From Microbacterium gubbeenense DSM 15944 (GTDB lineage: Bacteria; Actinomycetota; Actinomycetes; Actinomycetales; Microbacteriaceae): DNA of 64,000 bases. The notes beneath the pieces were generated by a model that did not search any database, had not been told where the DNA came from, and was given only the letters and a program-made list of their open reading frames with translations. Where the stretch lies: NCBI RefSeq assembly GCF_000422745.1, contig NZ_AUGQ01000006.1, forward strand, positions 124,001 to 188,000, in the 5' to 3' direction. A program made the translations under genes and the position numbers. Below are positions 20,861 through 30,491 of the stretch, piece after piece. Positions within the stretch are counted from its first letter, which is position 1. Each line of letters starts with the position of its first letter.

Positions 20861-21811
20861 CTACTCGGAGTGCTCCTCCGCGCCGATCGGGCGCGACAGG
20901 GCGTTCCAGCCCTCGGTGATGACGCGGCCGTAGAGGCGGTCCTCGTCGAGCCGGCGCAGTTCCTCCGCGATGCACTCGCGGAGCGAGCGCCGGGGGAGGA
21001 GGAGATCGTGATCGGGCTGGCCGGGCTGCGTGAGCACGGCGTGCGACTCGGTGCGGCGCTCGAGCAGGATGTCCCCCGATGCGCGGGTGAGGCGCACCGA
21101 ACGGATCCCGTGCCCCCAGTCAGCAGACTGCTCGAACTGCCACGACACGGGCGCCTCGAGGGCGAGCCCGAGCCACGCGGCGAGCAGCGCGGTCGAGGGA
21201 GAGGACGCCGCACCGTGCACCTGAATCTCGGTGACCGGCTCGTACGGCGGCTGATCGAGCACCGCCGCGAGGTGCTCGCGCCAGCGCGTCAGTCGCGTCC
21301 ACGCGAGGTCGGTGTCACCCGGCCGGTACGTGTCGTCGAGCTTCTGCAGGCCGCTTCGCGCATTGTCCGCGCGCGAGGAGTCGGTGATCCGCCGCTGAGC
21401 GATGCGGCCGAGCGGGCTGAGTGCGGGTGCCTCGGGTGCGCTGTCCGGCCACCACACCACGACGGGTGCGTCCGGAAGGAGCAGACCCGTGACGAGCGAC
21501 TCGGCGTTGCCCGCCGCCTCGCCGTGCGCGCGCAGGATGATGACTTCGCTCGCCCCGGCGTCCCCACCGACGCGGATCTGCGCGTCGAGTCGGGAGGCAT
21601 CATCGGGGTGCGTTACGAGGACGATCACGCGCATCGGGTGCTCGCGCGAGGCATCGTTCGCGGCCTCGATGGCCTGTTCGTTCGTGCGGCGGTCGCTCTT
21701 GATGATGAGCGTCAGCACGCGTCCGAGAGCGACGGCGCCGCCCTCCTCGCGCACCGCGACGAGTTCCTTTGCGATCGTTGCGACGGTTGTCTCGTGCAGA
21801 TCGATGATCAC
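20861..21811 (-). CDS. opcA: Glucose-6-phosphate dehydrogenase assembly protein OpcA
   Basis: 316 residues. OpcA binds and activates glucose-6-phosphate dehydrogenase in actinobacteria and cyanobacteria. The start is the GTG at 21811 (VIIDLHETTVATIAKEL), overlapping the zwf stop by 4 nt. Family features: RVLTLIIKSD, HPMRVIVLVTHP, LLLPDAPVVVWWPDSAP and ITDSSRADN. In many actinobacteria pgl follows opcA; here the next thing is a terminator and convergent rbpA, so pgl is not in this operon. Confidence 0.9.
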   Translation of the reverse strand: MIIDLHETTVATIAKELVAVREEGGAVALGRVLTLIIKSDRRTNEQAIEAANDASREHPMRVIVLVTHPDDASRLDAQIRVGGDAGASEVIILRAHGEAAGNAESLVTGLLLPDAPVVVWWPDSAPEAPALSPLGRIAQRRITDSSRADNARSGLQKLDDTYRPGDTDLAWTRLTRWREHLAAVLDQPPYEPVTEIQVHGAASSPSTALLAAWLGLALEAPVSWQFEQSADWGHGIRSVRLTRASGDILLERRTESHAVLTQPGQPDHDLLLPRRSLRECIAEELRRLDEDRLYGRVITEGWNALSRPIGAEEHSE

Positions 21812-23358
21812 GGGCGCCTCCAGACGCGGCCATCCTGTTCGAGCAGGGCTTGGGCAGATGCCGGCCCCCACGATCCGGGTTCGTACTGTTCGACGGGCTC
21901 GTCGGTGGATGCCCAGTACTCTTCGATCGGATCGAGGATGCGCCAGGACAGCTCGACCTCCTCGTGCCGGGGGAAGAGCGGCGGATCGCCGAGGAGCACG
22001 TCGAGGATCAGGCGCTCGTACGCCTCGGGGCTCGCCTCGGTGAACGCGTGGCCGTAGCCGAAATCCATCGTGACGTCGCGCACGTGCGTGCCGTTGCCGG
22101 GAACCTTCGATCCGAACTTCGTCGTGACGCCCTCGTCCGGCTGCACGCGGATCACGAGCGCGTTCTGCGACAGATCCGATGACTGCCCGCGCGAGAAGAG
22201 GTGCTCGGGAGCCTTCTTGAACACGATGGCGATCTCGGTGACGCGGCGCCCGAGGCGCTTTCCGGTGCGCAGGTAGAACGGCACGCCCGACCAGCGGCGC
22301 GTGTTGATCTCCAGCTTGATCGCCGCATAGGTCTCGGTGACCGACTGGGGGTTCATGCCGTCCTCGTCGAGGAACCCGAGAACCTTCTCGCCCCCCTGCC
22401 AACCGCCCGCGTACTGGCCGCGCGCCGTCGCCTTCGAGAGATCCTCGGGCAGCGAAACGGCCTCGAGCACCTTCTCCTTCTCGGCGCGCAGGTGCTCGGC
22501 CGAGAGGCTGATGGGCTCTTCCATCGCGGTCAGCGCGAGCAGCTGCAGCAGGTGATTCTGGATCACGTCGCGCGCGGCGCCGACGCCGTCGTAGTAACCG
22601 GCGCGGCCGCCGACGCCGATGTCCTCGGCCATCGTGATCTGCACGTGGTCGATGTGATTGCGGTTCCAGATCGGCTCGTACATCTCGTTGGCGAAGCGCA
22701 GCGACAGGATGTTCTGCACTGTCTCCTTGCCGAGGTAGTGGTCGATGCGGAAGATCGAGTCGGACGGGAACGCGGCCTCGAGCGAGTCGTTCAGCTCGCG
22801 AGCCGACTCGAGGTCGTGGCCGAACGGCTTCTCGATGACCACGCGGCGCCAGGTGTCGCCAGCGGTCGAGTCCTCGGAGACGAGGCCCGATTTCAGCAGC
22901 TGCTGGGCGACGACGTCGAACGCCTTCGGCGGGATCGACAGGTAGAACGCGTGGTTGCCCATGGTGCCGCGCTCGCGGTCGAGCTCATCGACGGTCTCGC
23001 GCAGGCGCGAGTACGCTTCCTCGTCGTCGAAGGTGCCCTGCACGAAGCGGATGCCGCGCGCGAGCTGCTGCCACGTCTCCTCGCGGAACTCGGTGCGGGC
23101 GTGCTTCTTCACGGCATCGTGCACGACGGCGGCGAAGTCCTGGTTCTCCCACTCGCGGCGGGCGAACCCGACGAGCGCGAAGCCCGGAGGCAGGAGGCCG
23201 CGATTGGCGAGGTCGTACACTGCGGGCAGAAGCTTCTTGCGGGCGAGGTCGCCCGTGACGCCGAAGATGACGAGCGCGCTCGGACCGGCGATGCGGTTGA
23301 GGCGACGATCATCGGCGTCGCGGAGCGGATTGACCCCGCGGAGGATGGGAGCAGGCAT
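21808..23358 (-). CDS. zwf: Glucose-6-phosphate 1-dehydrogenase
   Basis: 516 residues from ATG 23358. It oxidises glucose-6-phosphate with NADP, opening the oxidative pentose-phosphate branch. NADP-binding FGVTGDLARKKLLPAVYDL lies near 30-50, the substrate motif RIDHYLGKE near 200, and the KPFGHD motif before it. Upstream in-frame codons run further but lack conservation. It is the third gene of the tkt-tal-zwf-opcA operon, with an 80-nt gap and hairpin behind tal and a 4-nt overlap with opcA. Confidence 0.96.
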   Translation of the reverse strand: MPAPILRGVNPLRDADDRRLNRIAGPSALVIFGVTGDLARKKLLPAVYDLANRGLLPPGFALVGFARREWENQDFAAVVHDAVKKHARTEFREETWQQLARGIRFVQGTFDDEEAYSRLRETVDELDRERGTMGNHAFYLSIPPKAFDVVAQQLLKSGLVSEDSTAGDTWRRVVIEKPFGHDLESARELNDSLEAAFPSDSIFRIDHYLGKETVQNILSLRFANEMYEPIWNRNHIDHVQITMAEDIGVGGRAGYYDGVGAARDVIQNHLLQLLALTAMEEPISLSAEHLRAEKEKVLEAVSLPEDLSKATARGQYAGGWQGGEKVLGFLDEDGMNPQSVTETYAAIKLEINTRRWSGVPFYLRTGKRLGRRVTEIAIVFKKAPEHLFSRGQSSDLSQNALVIRVQPDEGVTTKFGSKVPGNGTHVRDVTMDFGYGHAFTEASPEAYERLILDVLLGDPPLFPRHEEVELSWRILDPIEEYWASTDEPVEQYEPGSWGPASAQALLEQDGRVWRRP

Positions 23359-23395
23359 GGATTCCTTCTGGTCGCGGTCGGTCGCGAGAGCGCAA

Positions 23396-23429
23396 GGCCG
23401 GGCCCTCGCACACGGCGAGAGGCCCGGCC
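23396..23429 (-). terminator. Hairpin between tal and zwf
   Basis: GGCCGGGCC-CTCGC (23396-23409) pairs with GCGAG-a-GGCCCGGCC (23415-23429), 14 bp with one bulged base and a 5-nt loop. No U-run follows on the minus strand, so attenuation or RNA processing is as likely as full termination. Confidence 0.45.
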
Positions 23430-23438
23430 GAAGAGCTC

Positions 23439-24545
23439 CTAGCGGGCCGACTCCAGTGCATCGGCGACGGTCTTCTGCAGGTCGTGCCACGAGGCGATGA
23501 ACTTCTCCACGCCCTCGTCCTCGAGCTTCTGCGTCACGTCGGCGAAGTCGACGCCGACGCCGGCGAGACGGTCGATCACGCTGTGCGCGTCGGCGTAGTT
23601 CGGGGTGACCTCGTCGCCCGTGATCTCGGCGTGGTCATGCGTCGCCTCGAGAGTCTTCTCGGGCATCGTGTTGACCGTGCCCGGCGCGGTGAGCTTCGTC
23701 ACGTAGAGGGTGTCGGGAAGCGAAGGATCCTTCACGCCCGTCGACGCCCAGAGCGGGCGCTGAACGTTGGCGCCCGCGGCGACGAGGTCGCTCGCGCGCG
23801 ACTCGGCGAAGCGCTTCTCGAACAGCTCGTACGCGAGACGCGCGTTCGCGACGCCCGCGAGCGACTTCAGCGCGGTCGCCTCGTCGGTGCCGATCGCCGC
23901 AAGGCGAGAATCGACCTCGGAGTCGACGCGCGAGACGAAGAACGACGCCACCGAGTGAATCTTCGTGAGGTCGTGACCGGCCTCGCGGGCCTGCTCGAGC
24001 CCCGCGAGGTAGGCGTCGATGACCTCTTCGTAGCGCTCGAGCGAGAAGATCAGCGTGACGTTGACGCTGATGCCCGCCGCGATCGTCTCCGTGATCGCCG
24101 GAAGACCGGCCTTCGTCGCGGGGATCTTGATGAGCACGTTCTCGCGGTCGACGCGGGCGTGCAGGTCCTTCGCCTGGGCGACGGTGCCGACGGTGTCGTT
24201 CGCGAGGTCGGGGGAGACCTCGATCGAGACGCGGCCGTCGACGCCGTCCGTGGCGTCGTAGACCGGGCGGAAGATGTCGCAGGCGTCACGCACATCGGTC
24301 GAGGTGATCGCGATGATCGCCTCGTCCGTCGTCACGCGCTTCGCGGCGAGGCCGGAGACAGCCTCGGAGTACGACTCGCCGTTCGAGAGCGCGCCCGCGA
24401 AGATCGTCGGGTTGGTCGTGACGCCGCTGACGCTGCGCGTCGAGATGAGCTCGGCGAGGTTGCCGGTCGTGATGCGGTTTCGCGAAAGGTCGTCGAGCCA
24501 GATGCTCACGCCTGCGGCGGCGAGCTTTTCGGTGGGGGCAGTCAT
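23439..24545 (-). CDS. tal: Transaldolase
   Basis: 368 residues, the longer actinobacterial type. It transfers a three-carbon unit between sugar phosphates in the non-oxidative pentose-phosphate pathway. The Schiff-base Lys is in [14 protein letters not shown] near 138; [19 protein letters not shown] and [14 protein letters not shown] are family motifs. The ATG overlaps the tkt stop by 4 nt. Confidence 0.95.
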   Translation of the reverse strand: MTAPTEKLAAAGVSIWLDDLSRNRITTGNLAELISTRSVSGVTTNPTIFAGALSNGESYSEAVSGLAAKRVTTDEAIIAITSTDVRDACDIFRPVYDATDGVDGRVSIEVSPDLANDTVGTVAQAKDLHARVDRENVLIKIPATKAGLPAITETIAAGISVNVTLIFSLERYEEVIDAYLAGLEQAREAGHDLTKIHSVASFFVSRVDSEVDSRLAAIGTDEATALKSLAGVANARLAYELFEKRFAESRASDLVAAGANVQRPLWASTGVKDPSLPDTLYVTKLTAPGTVNTMPEKTLEATHDHAEITGDEVTPNYADAHSVIDRLAGVGVDFADVTQKLEDEGVEKFIASWHDLQKTVADALESAR

Positions 24546-26623
24546 GCGTTCTCCTTGAGGGTCTCGCGGGCGGCTTCGACGACCGCGTCGGTCGTGATGC
24601 CGAACTTCTGGAAGAGGGTCTTGTAATCGGCGGACGCGCCGAAGTGCTCGATCGAGACGGAACGGCCGCGGTCGCCGACGATGTCGCGCCACGTCAGGCC
24701 GATGCCGGCCTCGACCGAGACGCGGGCCGTCACGCCCGCGGGCAGCACGCTCTCGCGGTACTCGGCGCTCTGCTCGGCGAACCACTCGAGCGACGGCGCC
24801 GACACCACGCGGGCGCCCACGCCCTCGGCGGCGAGGATCGCGCGCGCCTCGACGGCGAGCTGCACTTCGGATCCCGTGCCGATGAGGATGACGTCGGGCG
24901 CACCGTTCGGCGCGTCCTGCAGGACGTACGCGCCCTTGGCCGTGAGGTCGGCCGATGCGAACTCGTCGCCCGAGCGATCGAACGTCGGAACGCCCTGGCG
25001 CGTCAGCGCGAGGCCGACCGGTCCGCCGTGGCGGCGCAGCGTCTCGAGCCATGCGACCGCGGTCTCGTTGGCGTCGGCCGGGCGCACGACCGCGAGGTTC
25101 GGGATCGCGCGGAGCGCCGCGAGGTGCTCGATGGGCTGGTGCGTCGGGCCGTCCTCGCCGAGCGCGACGGAGTCGTGCGTCCAGACGAAGATGCTCGGGA
25201 TGTTCATCAGCGCCGCGAGGCGGACCGCAGGGCGCATGTAGTCGGCGAACTGCAGGAACGTGCCGCCATAGGAGCGCGTCTTGCCGTGCAGCGTGATGCC
25301 GTTGAGGATCGCCGCCATCGCGTGCTCGCGGATGCCGAAGTGCAGCACGCGTCCGTACGGCGTGCCGGTGAACATGCCCGTCGTGTGCTCGGGCACGTTG
25401 AACGAGTCGGCGCCGGCGATCGTGGTGTTGTTGCTGCCAGCGAGGTCGGCGGATCCGCCCCACAGCTCGGGCAGCTCGGCCGCCAGCGCGTTGAGCACCT
25501 TGCCGCTCGCCGCGCGCGTGGCGATGCCGGATCCGGCGTCGAACGCGGGGAGCGCCTTCTCGATGCCCTCGGGCAGTTCGCCTGCCTCGAGGCGATCGAA
25601 GAGCGCCTTCTTCTCGGGGTTGTTCTCGGCCCACGCGTCGAACTTCTGCTGCCAGGCGGCGCGCGTCTCCGCGGCGCGGGAAGCGAGTCCGCGGGTGTGC
25701 GAGATCACGTCGCTCGCGACATCGAAGGTCTTCTCGGGATCGAAGCCGAGAGCCTTCTTCGTGGCGGCCAGCTCGTCGGCGCCGAGCGCCGAGCCGTGGA
25801 TCGCGCCCGTGTTCTGCTTGCCGGGCGCGGGCCAGCCGATGATCGTCTTGAGGATGATCAGGGTCGGCTTGTGCGTTTCGGCCTTCGCCTTCTCGATCGA
25901 GTCGAAGAGCTCCTGCACGTCCTCGACGTACTCGCCGTTCTTCTTCCAGTCGACCTCGAGCACCTGCCAGCCGTACGACTCGTAGCGACCCTTGACGTCC
26001 TCCGTGAAGGAGACGTCGGTGTCGTCCTCGATGGAGATCTGGTTCGAGTCGTAGATCGCGATGAGGTTGCCGAGCTGCTGATGGCCGGCGAGCGAGGAGG
26101 CCTCGCTCGTGACGCCCTCCTGGAGGTCGCCGTCGCCGGCGATCGCGTACACGTAGTGGTCGAACGGGCTCTCGCCGGCGGCCGTCTCCGGGTCGAACAG
26201 GCCGCGCTCGTAGCGGGCGGCGTAGGCGAAGCCGACGGCCGAGGCGAGGCCCTGGCCGAGCGGACCGGTCGTGATCTCGACGCCGTCCGTCTCGCCGAAC
26301 TCGGGGTGGCCGGGGGTCTTCGAACCCCACGTGCGCAGCGCCTCGAGGTCGTCGAGTTCGAGGCCGAAGCCGCCGAGGTAGAGCTGCACGTACTGCGTGA
26401 GCGACGAGTGTCCGACAGACAGGATGAAGCGGTCGCGTCCGACCCAGTGCGTGTCCGCAGGATCGTGGTTCAGCACGCGCTGGTAGAGCAGATAAGCCGC
26501 CGGGGCGAGGCTCATCGCCGTGCCTGGGTGGCCGTTGCCCACCTTCTCGACAGCATCTGCCGCCAGTACGCGTGCCGTGTCAACAGCTCGTCGATCGATT
26601 TCGTCCCAACGCAGTTCCGCCAC
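24542..26623 (-). CDS. tkt: Transketolase
   Basis: 693 residues from GTG 26623, with AAAGGG upstream on the minus strand. It is thiamine-diphosphate dependent and moves two-carbon units between sugar phosphates. [19 protein letters not shown] is the N-terminal substrate region, [18 protein letters not shown] the ThDP-binding motif near 155-190, and [14 protein letters not shown] the pyrimidine-domain motif with catalytic Glu and His. It heads the operon; a TAAGCT about 90 nt upstream (plus-strand 26728-26733) may be the -10. Confidence 0.96.
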   Translation of the reverse strand: MAELRWDEIDRRAVDTARVLAADAVEKVGNGHPGTAMSLAPAAYLLYQRVLNHDPADTHWVGRDRFILSVGHSSLTQYVQLYLGGFGLELDDLEALRTWGSKTPGHPEFGETDGVEITTGPLGQGLASAVGFAYAARYERGLFDPETAAGESPFDHYVYAIAGDGDLQEGVTSEASSLAGHQQLGNLIAIYDSNQISIEDDTDVSFTEDVKGRYESYGWQVLEVDWKKNGEYVEDVQELFDSIEKAKAETHKPTLIILKTIIGWPAPGKQNTGAIHGSALGADELAATKKALGFDPEKTFDVASDVISHTRGLASRAAETRAAWQQKFDAWAENNPEKKALFDRLEAGELPEGIEKALPAFDAGSGIATRAASGKVLNALAAELPELWGGSADLAGSNNTTIAGADSFNVPEHTTGMFTGTPYGRVLHFGIREHAMAAILNGITLHGKTRSYGGTFLQFADYMRPAVRLAALMNIPSIFVWTHDSVALGEDGPTHQPIEHLAALRAIPNLAVVRPADANETAVAWLETLRRHGGPVGLALTRQGVPTFDRSGDEFASADLTAKGAYVLQDAPNGAPDVILIGTGSEVQLAVEARAILAAEGVGARVVSAPSLEWFAEQSAEYRESVLPAGVTARVSVEAGIGLTWRDIVGDRGRSVSIEHFGASADYKTLFQKFGITTDAVVEAARETLKENA

Positions 26624-26843
26624 GGGGACCGCCCTTTCGTCACTGGGTGATGCGCCTGGCCGGTGGGCCCCGACCGCGCGCGGGCGTGTGCCCGTGGCGG
26701 CCTCGACGCGCGTTTCCACCTCTAGCTTAGTGAAAGCTGAAGGCCCTCGCGTCACTGGATGTCGATCGGGTCGGCGAGTTCTCACTTCTACATGGCATAG
26801 AATGAACTCGGTTCTGAGGCAGAGAGATCAGGAGGGCCGCGCG
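26624..26843. promoter_or_regulatory. Divergent promoter region tkt / ctaB
   Basis: Intergenic region with outward promoters. TAGAAT at 26798-26803 is a good -10 for ctaB; minus-strand TAAGCT (26733-26728) is a candidate -10 for tkt. AGGAGGG at 26830-26836 is the ctaB ribosome site. Confidence 0.45.
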
Positions 26844-27815
26844 TTGTCGACGACTTCTCGTCCTGAGCATGCGCCGCATGAGGCGAAGCTCGACGCACGA
26901 CCCTCGAAGGGCCGCGGCTTCAAGCGCACGATCGCCGCCTACGTCGCTCTCACCAAGCCCCGCGTGATGGAGCTTCTGCTCGTCTCGACAGTGCCCGTCA
27001 TGTTCCTCGCAGCGGGCGGGGTGCCCAACCTGTGGCTGGTCGCCGTGACCGTCATCGGCGGGGCCATGAGTGCGGGCTCGGCGGCGTCGTTCAACATGTA
27101 CCTCGATCGCGACATCGACAAGGTGATGAAGCGCACGAAGAACCGTCCCCTCGTGACGGGCGAGGTCTCGCCCCGCGAGGTGCTCGTGTTCTCGTGGGTC
27201 CTCGCGGTCGTGCAGGCCGTGTGGCTGTACGCCTTCACGAACCTGCTGACAGTCTTCCTGTCGACCTTCGCGATCTTCTTCTACGTCGTGATCTACACGA
27301 TCCTGCTCAAGCGCCACACCGAGCAGAACATCGTGTGGGGCGGCATCGCGGGATGCTTCCCCGTGCTGATCGGGTGGACGGCGGTGACGAACTCGCTCGC
27401 CGTCGCGCCGTTCGTGCTGTTCGTGCTCATCTTCCTGTGGACGCCGCCGCACTACTGGCCGCTCTCGATGAAGTACGCGGGCGACTACGACGCCACCGAC
27501 GTGCCGATGCTCGGCGCCACGCGCTCCGGCGCGCAGGTCGGGCTGCAGGTCGTTCTGTACGCCTGGGCGACCGTCGCGTGTTCGCTGCTCCTGATCCCGA
27601 TCGCCGAGATGGGCATCGTGTACACGGCGTCCTCGCTGGTGTTCGGCGGATGGTTCATCTACGAATCGCACCGCATGTATTCGATGTCGGTGCGGGCCAA
27701 GGCGGGCACCGAGCAGGGATCCGAGGCGCGGCCGATGCGCGTGTTCCACGCATCGATCACCTACCTGACGCTCGTCTTCGTCGCGGTGGCCGTCGACCCG
27801 CTGTTGCCCTTCTGA
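26844..27815 (+). CDS. ctaB: Protoheme IX farnesyltransferase (heme O synthase)
   Basis: 323 residues from TTG 26844, chosen because AGGAGGG sits seven bases upstream; ATG 26802 lies inside the promoter. This UbiA-type membrane enzyme adds a farnesyl chain to heme B, giving heme O for cytochrome oxidase. [11 protein letters not shown] and the prenyl-diphosphate-binding motif [20 protein letters not shown] are clear, with [15 protein letters not shown] as the second Asp-rich-loop region, in about eight or nine membrane helices. Heme A synthase, the next step, lies about 2.7 kb downstream on the other strand. Confidence 0.95.
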   Translation: MSTTSRPEHAPHEAKLDARPSKGRGFKRTIAAYVALTKPRVMELLLVSTVPVMFLAAGGVPNLWLVAVTVIGGAMSAGSAASFNMYLDRDIDKVMKRTKNRPLVTGEVSPREVLVFSWVLAVVQAVWLYAFTNLLTVFLSTFAIFFYVVIYTILLKRHTEQNIVWGGIAGCFPVLIGWTAVTNSLAVAPFVLFVLIFLWTPPHYWPLSMKYAGDYDATDVPMLGATRSGAQVGLQVVLYAWATVACSLLLIPIAEMGIVYTASSLVFGGWFIYESHRMYSMSVRAKAGTEQGSEARPMRVFHASITYLTLVFVAVAVDPLLPF

Positions 27816-27840
27816 CGCCCGCTCTCAGTCATAAGGCCGG

Positions 27841-27846
27841 TAGCCT
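27841..27846 (+). promoter_or_regulatory. -10 box of leaderless promoter (MFS gene)
   Basis: TAGCCT, 6 nt, then GTG 27853. Confidence 0.45.
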
Positions 27847-27852
27847 GATCCG

Positions 27853-29346
27853 GTGAGCAACAATGACGATCAGGCGCCCCCGACCCGCTCGATCGCTCTC
27901 GATCACGCCGGTCGCTGGAAGGCCTTCTGGACGAGCGTGACCGTGGCGGCGCTCACGATCATGGACATATCCAAGGTCAACGTCGGGCTCGCGTCGATTG
28001 AAGAGGCGCTCGGAGGCGGATCCACGGAGCTGCAGCTCGTCGTGTCGGGCTACATCCTCGCGTTCGGGCTCTCGCTCGTGCCGTTCGGCCGCATCGGGGA
28101 TCAGCGCTCGCGTCGCACGCTCATGCTCGTCGGGCTGATCGGATTCGTCCTGTCGAGCGCCCTGTGCGCCCTCGCGCCGAACGTGTGGGTGCTCGTGATC
28201 GGACGTTTCCTGCAGGGCATCGCGGCGGGCGTCCAGATGCCGCAGGTGATGGGCACGATCCAGCAGGTCTTCACGGGCGCGGAGCGCGGTACGGCGTTCG
28301 GCCTGTTCGGCGCGATCGTCGGGCTGTCGACCGCGTTCGGCCCGACGATCGGCGGCCTCCTGATCGCGCTCGGAGGGGCCGAGAACGGCTGGCGCTTGAT
28401 CTTCTGGATGAACGTGCCGCTCGGCATCATCGTGATCTTCGTGCTGTGGAAGGTACTGCCGGAGGTGCGGCGTCCGGACCCGGCCCGATTCTCTCTCGAT
28501 CCGGTCGGGCTCGGGCTGTTCGCCGTCGTCGTCGTGACGCTCATGATCCCCTTCCTTCTGACGACCGGATCCCCGGGCGATTCGCCCCTGCGCTGGTGGC
28601 TGCTGGTGCCGTGCGCGGCGTTCGCGGCGCTGTTCGTGCTCTGGGAGCGCCGCTACGAGCGCCGCGGCGGATCCCCTCTCGTGCCGCTCGGGCTGTTCCG
28701 CGTCGCGTCGTGGCGCAACGGCACGATCCTGCAGTCGCTGTACTTCGCGGCGATGCCGTGCGTGTTCCTGCTCACCGCGCTCTACCTGCAGCAGGGTCTC
28801 GGCATGTCGGCGATCGTCGCCGGCGTCGTGACGATCGGATTCGCGCTTTTGAGCGCCTATGCGTCGTGGCAGAGCGGGCGGCTCGTCGCCCGGTTCGGCC
28901 GGTCGCTCGTCATCTTCGGGATCGTGATCGTGCTGATCTCGGCCCTCGCCCTGATCGCCACCGCGCACTACGCGACCGACGAGGCCACGCCTTGGATCAT
29001 GGCGGGGATCATGGCCGTCGGCGGCATCGGGGGCGGCTGCGTCATCTCGCCGAACCAGACCCTGACCCTTGCGGAGATCCCGCCGTCGGAGGGCGGCCTC
29101 GCCGGATCCGTCGGGCAGCTCGGCCAGCGCGTCGGCAATGCGATCGGCGTCGCGATCGCGCTGAGCCTGTTCTATGCGACGATCTATCGCGAGGAGGGAA
29201 CCGTGCCGCACACGACCGTGTTCAACGACGCCTATGCGATGGGCCTGCTCACCGTGATCGGCTTCCTCGCGGCGTCGCTCGCGGTCGCGCTCCTCGACCT
29301 CGGGTCGCGGCGCCGCGACGCCGGACGGACGGCGCGGGCATCATGA
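27853..29346 (+). CDS. MFS transporter, DHA2 type (14-helix)
   Basis: 497 residues with about 14 hydrophobic helices. Motif A between helices 2 and 3 reads GRIGDQRSRR, and the antiporter motif C region is GLSTAFGPTIGG. These point to a proton-driven drug or metabolite exporter in the plasma membrane; substrate unknown. GTG start without ribosome site. The stop overlaps the following gene (ATGA), which suggests a functional link with that HExxH protein. Confidence 0.85.
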   Translation: MSNNDDQAPPTRSIALDHAGRWKAFWTSVTVAALTIMDISKVNVGLASIEEALGGGSTELQLVVSGYILAFGLSLVPFGRIGDQRSRRTLMLVGLIGFVLSSALCALAPNVWVLVIGRFLQGIAAGVQMPQVMGTIQQVFTGAERGTAFGLFGAIVGLSTAFGPTIGGLLIALGGAENGWRLIFWMNVPLGIIVIFVLWKVLPEVRRPDPARFSLDPVGLGLFAVVVVTLMIPFLLTTGSPGDSPLRWWLLVPCAAFAALFVLWERRYERRGGSPLVPLGLFRVASWRNGTILQSLYFAAMPCVFLLTALYLQQGLGMSAIVAGVVTIGFALLSAYASWQSGRLVARFGRSLVIFGIVIVLISALALIATAHYATDEATPWIMAGIMAVGGIGGGCVISPNQTLTLAEIPPSEGGLAGSVGQLGQRVGNAIGVAIALSLFYATIYREEGTVPHTTVFNDAYAMGLLTVIGFLAASLAVALLDLGSRRRDAGRTARAS

Positions 29347-30488
29347 CGCCTGGAACGCGACGTCGATGGATCCCGTGGGTGATCGTCGCCGGGGTGCTCG
29401 TCGTCGCGCTGATCGCGGCGCTCCTCTTCGTGCCGCCGTTCCTCGAGCGCCGCTCGGCGGAGGATCGCTACGCCGCGGCCGTCGAGGAGCGCAACGCGGC
29501 CGCGTCGGACTACGACGACCAGCGCACCCTGGCGGACGACGGCAGAGCGGTCGCCGGCGAGGCGCTCGAGGTCGCCGACGCGGTCGCGACCGACGAGGCC
29601 GAACCGTACCTGGATCCGGACGGCTTCGATGCCGTGCGCGAGATCGCGGACGAGCTCCGCTCCGCGCCCGCTCCGGATCCCCAAGGCGCCGGCACGATCG
29701 AACCCGAGACGTACGACACGGTCGAGGCGTACACGACCGCCGCGGAGGCGCTCGAGGACGAGGCCGCCGCGCTCCGCGAGGATGCCGACGCCCTCGCCGA
29801 GGCCGCGACGCTCTTCGACGAGAAGGCGCCGCAGCTCGACACGGCGGTCGCGGAGCTGCGCGCCGAGATCCCGGATCGGGCTGACCAGATCGAGAAGGAC
29901 AACATCTCCTCCGAGGCGCGCGTGCGCATCGACCTGCAGTACGCGGCCGATTTCGCCGCCACGAGCGAGGATCACGTGACCTACTACATCGGCGAGTACG
30001 CCGCGGCCGCCGCGGCGGTCGAGGATTCGCAGGCGTCCGAGATCGCCGAGAAGGATCAGGGCGACGGGCACTCGGACACCCGCCTCGAGGTCGAGGAGTT
30101 CGTCCGGTCGATCGTCGGCGACGCACGTGTCGACTTCGATTGGGCGCCGATCGTGAACGGGCTGGGCGAGGGCGTCTCCGCGGGCGGATACGTCGAGTGG
30201 CACTACCTCGACGGCGGGTACGCCACGATGGAGCTGTCGAACAGCGTCGCCGCGTACTGGCCCGACCCGCGCTTCGAGGGCCTCGTGGCACACGAGGCCG
30301 GCCACGTGATCACCTCGCAGTGCCAGGATCTCCTGAACGACACGTTCGAGGGCGACGCCGAGCTCATGGCCACATCGTGGGCGATCGGCATGGGGTTCGA
30401 CAACCCCTGGGGCAACGGCGTCGACTTCTACCTCGACGGCGTGCCGCCGGAGCAGGAGCTCATCGACGCCACGAAGAGCTGCCGCTAG
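29343..30488 (+). CDS. Membrane-anchored coiled-coil protein with HExxH motif
   Basis: 381 residues, family not recognised. Residues 10-29 form one membrane helix (WVIVAGVLVVALIAALLFV). A long Ala/Glu/Asp-rich stretch, about 35-240, looks like an extended coiled coil outside the cell. The C-terminal 110 residues contain HEAGHVITSQ near 317, a zincin-like HExxH, and conserved-looking GDAELMATSWAIGMGF; a further Glu for the third zinc ligand (E in DAELM) is plausible. It could be a peptidase or a non-catalytic metallopeptidase-like protein. It overlaps the MFS exporter gene by 4 nt. Confidence 0.7.
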   Translation: MTPGTRRRWIPWVIVAGVLVVALIAALLFVPPFLERRSAEDRYAAAVEERNAAASDYDDQRTLADDGRAVAGEALEVADAVATDEAEPYLDPDGFDAVREIADELRSAPAPDPQGAGTIEPETYDTVEAYTTAAEALEDEAAALREDADALAEAATLFDEKAPQLDTAVAELRAEIPDRADQIEKDNISSEARVRIDLQYAADFAATSEDHVTYYIGEYAAAAAAVEDSQASEIAEKDQGDGHSDTRLEVEEFVRSIVGDARVDFDWAPIVNGLGEGVSAGGYVEWHYLDGGYATMELSNSVAAYWPDPRFEGLVAHEAGHVITSQCQDLLNDTFEGDAELMATSWAIGMGFDNPWGNGVDFYLDGVPPEQELIDATKSCR

Positions 30489-30491
30489 GTC

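Noticed and set aside
21812..22402. N-terminal extension of opcA into zwf
   Set aside because: The extended residues are the antisense-like shadow of zwf in another frame; GTG 21811 with 4-nt overlap gives the normal OpcA start.
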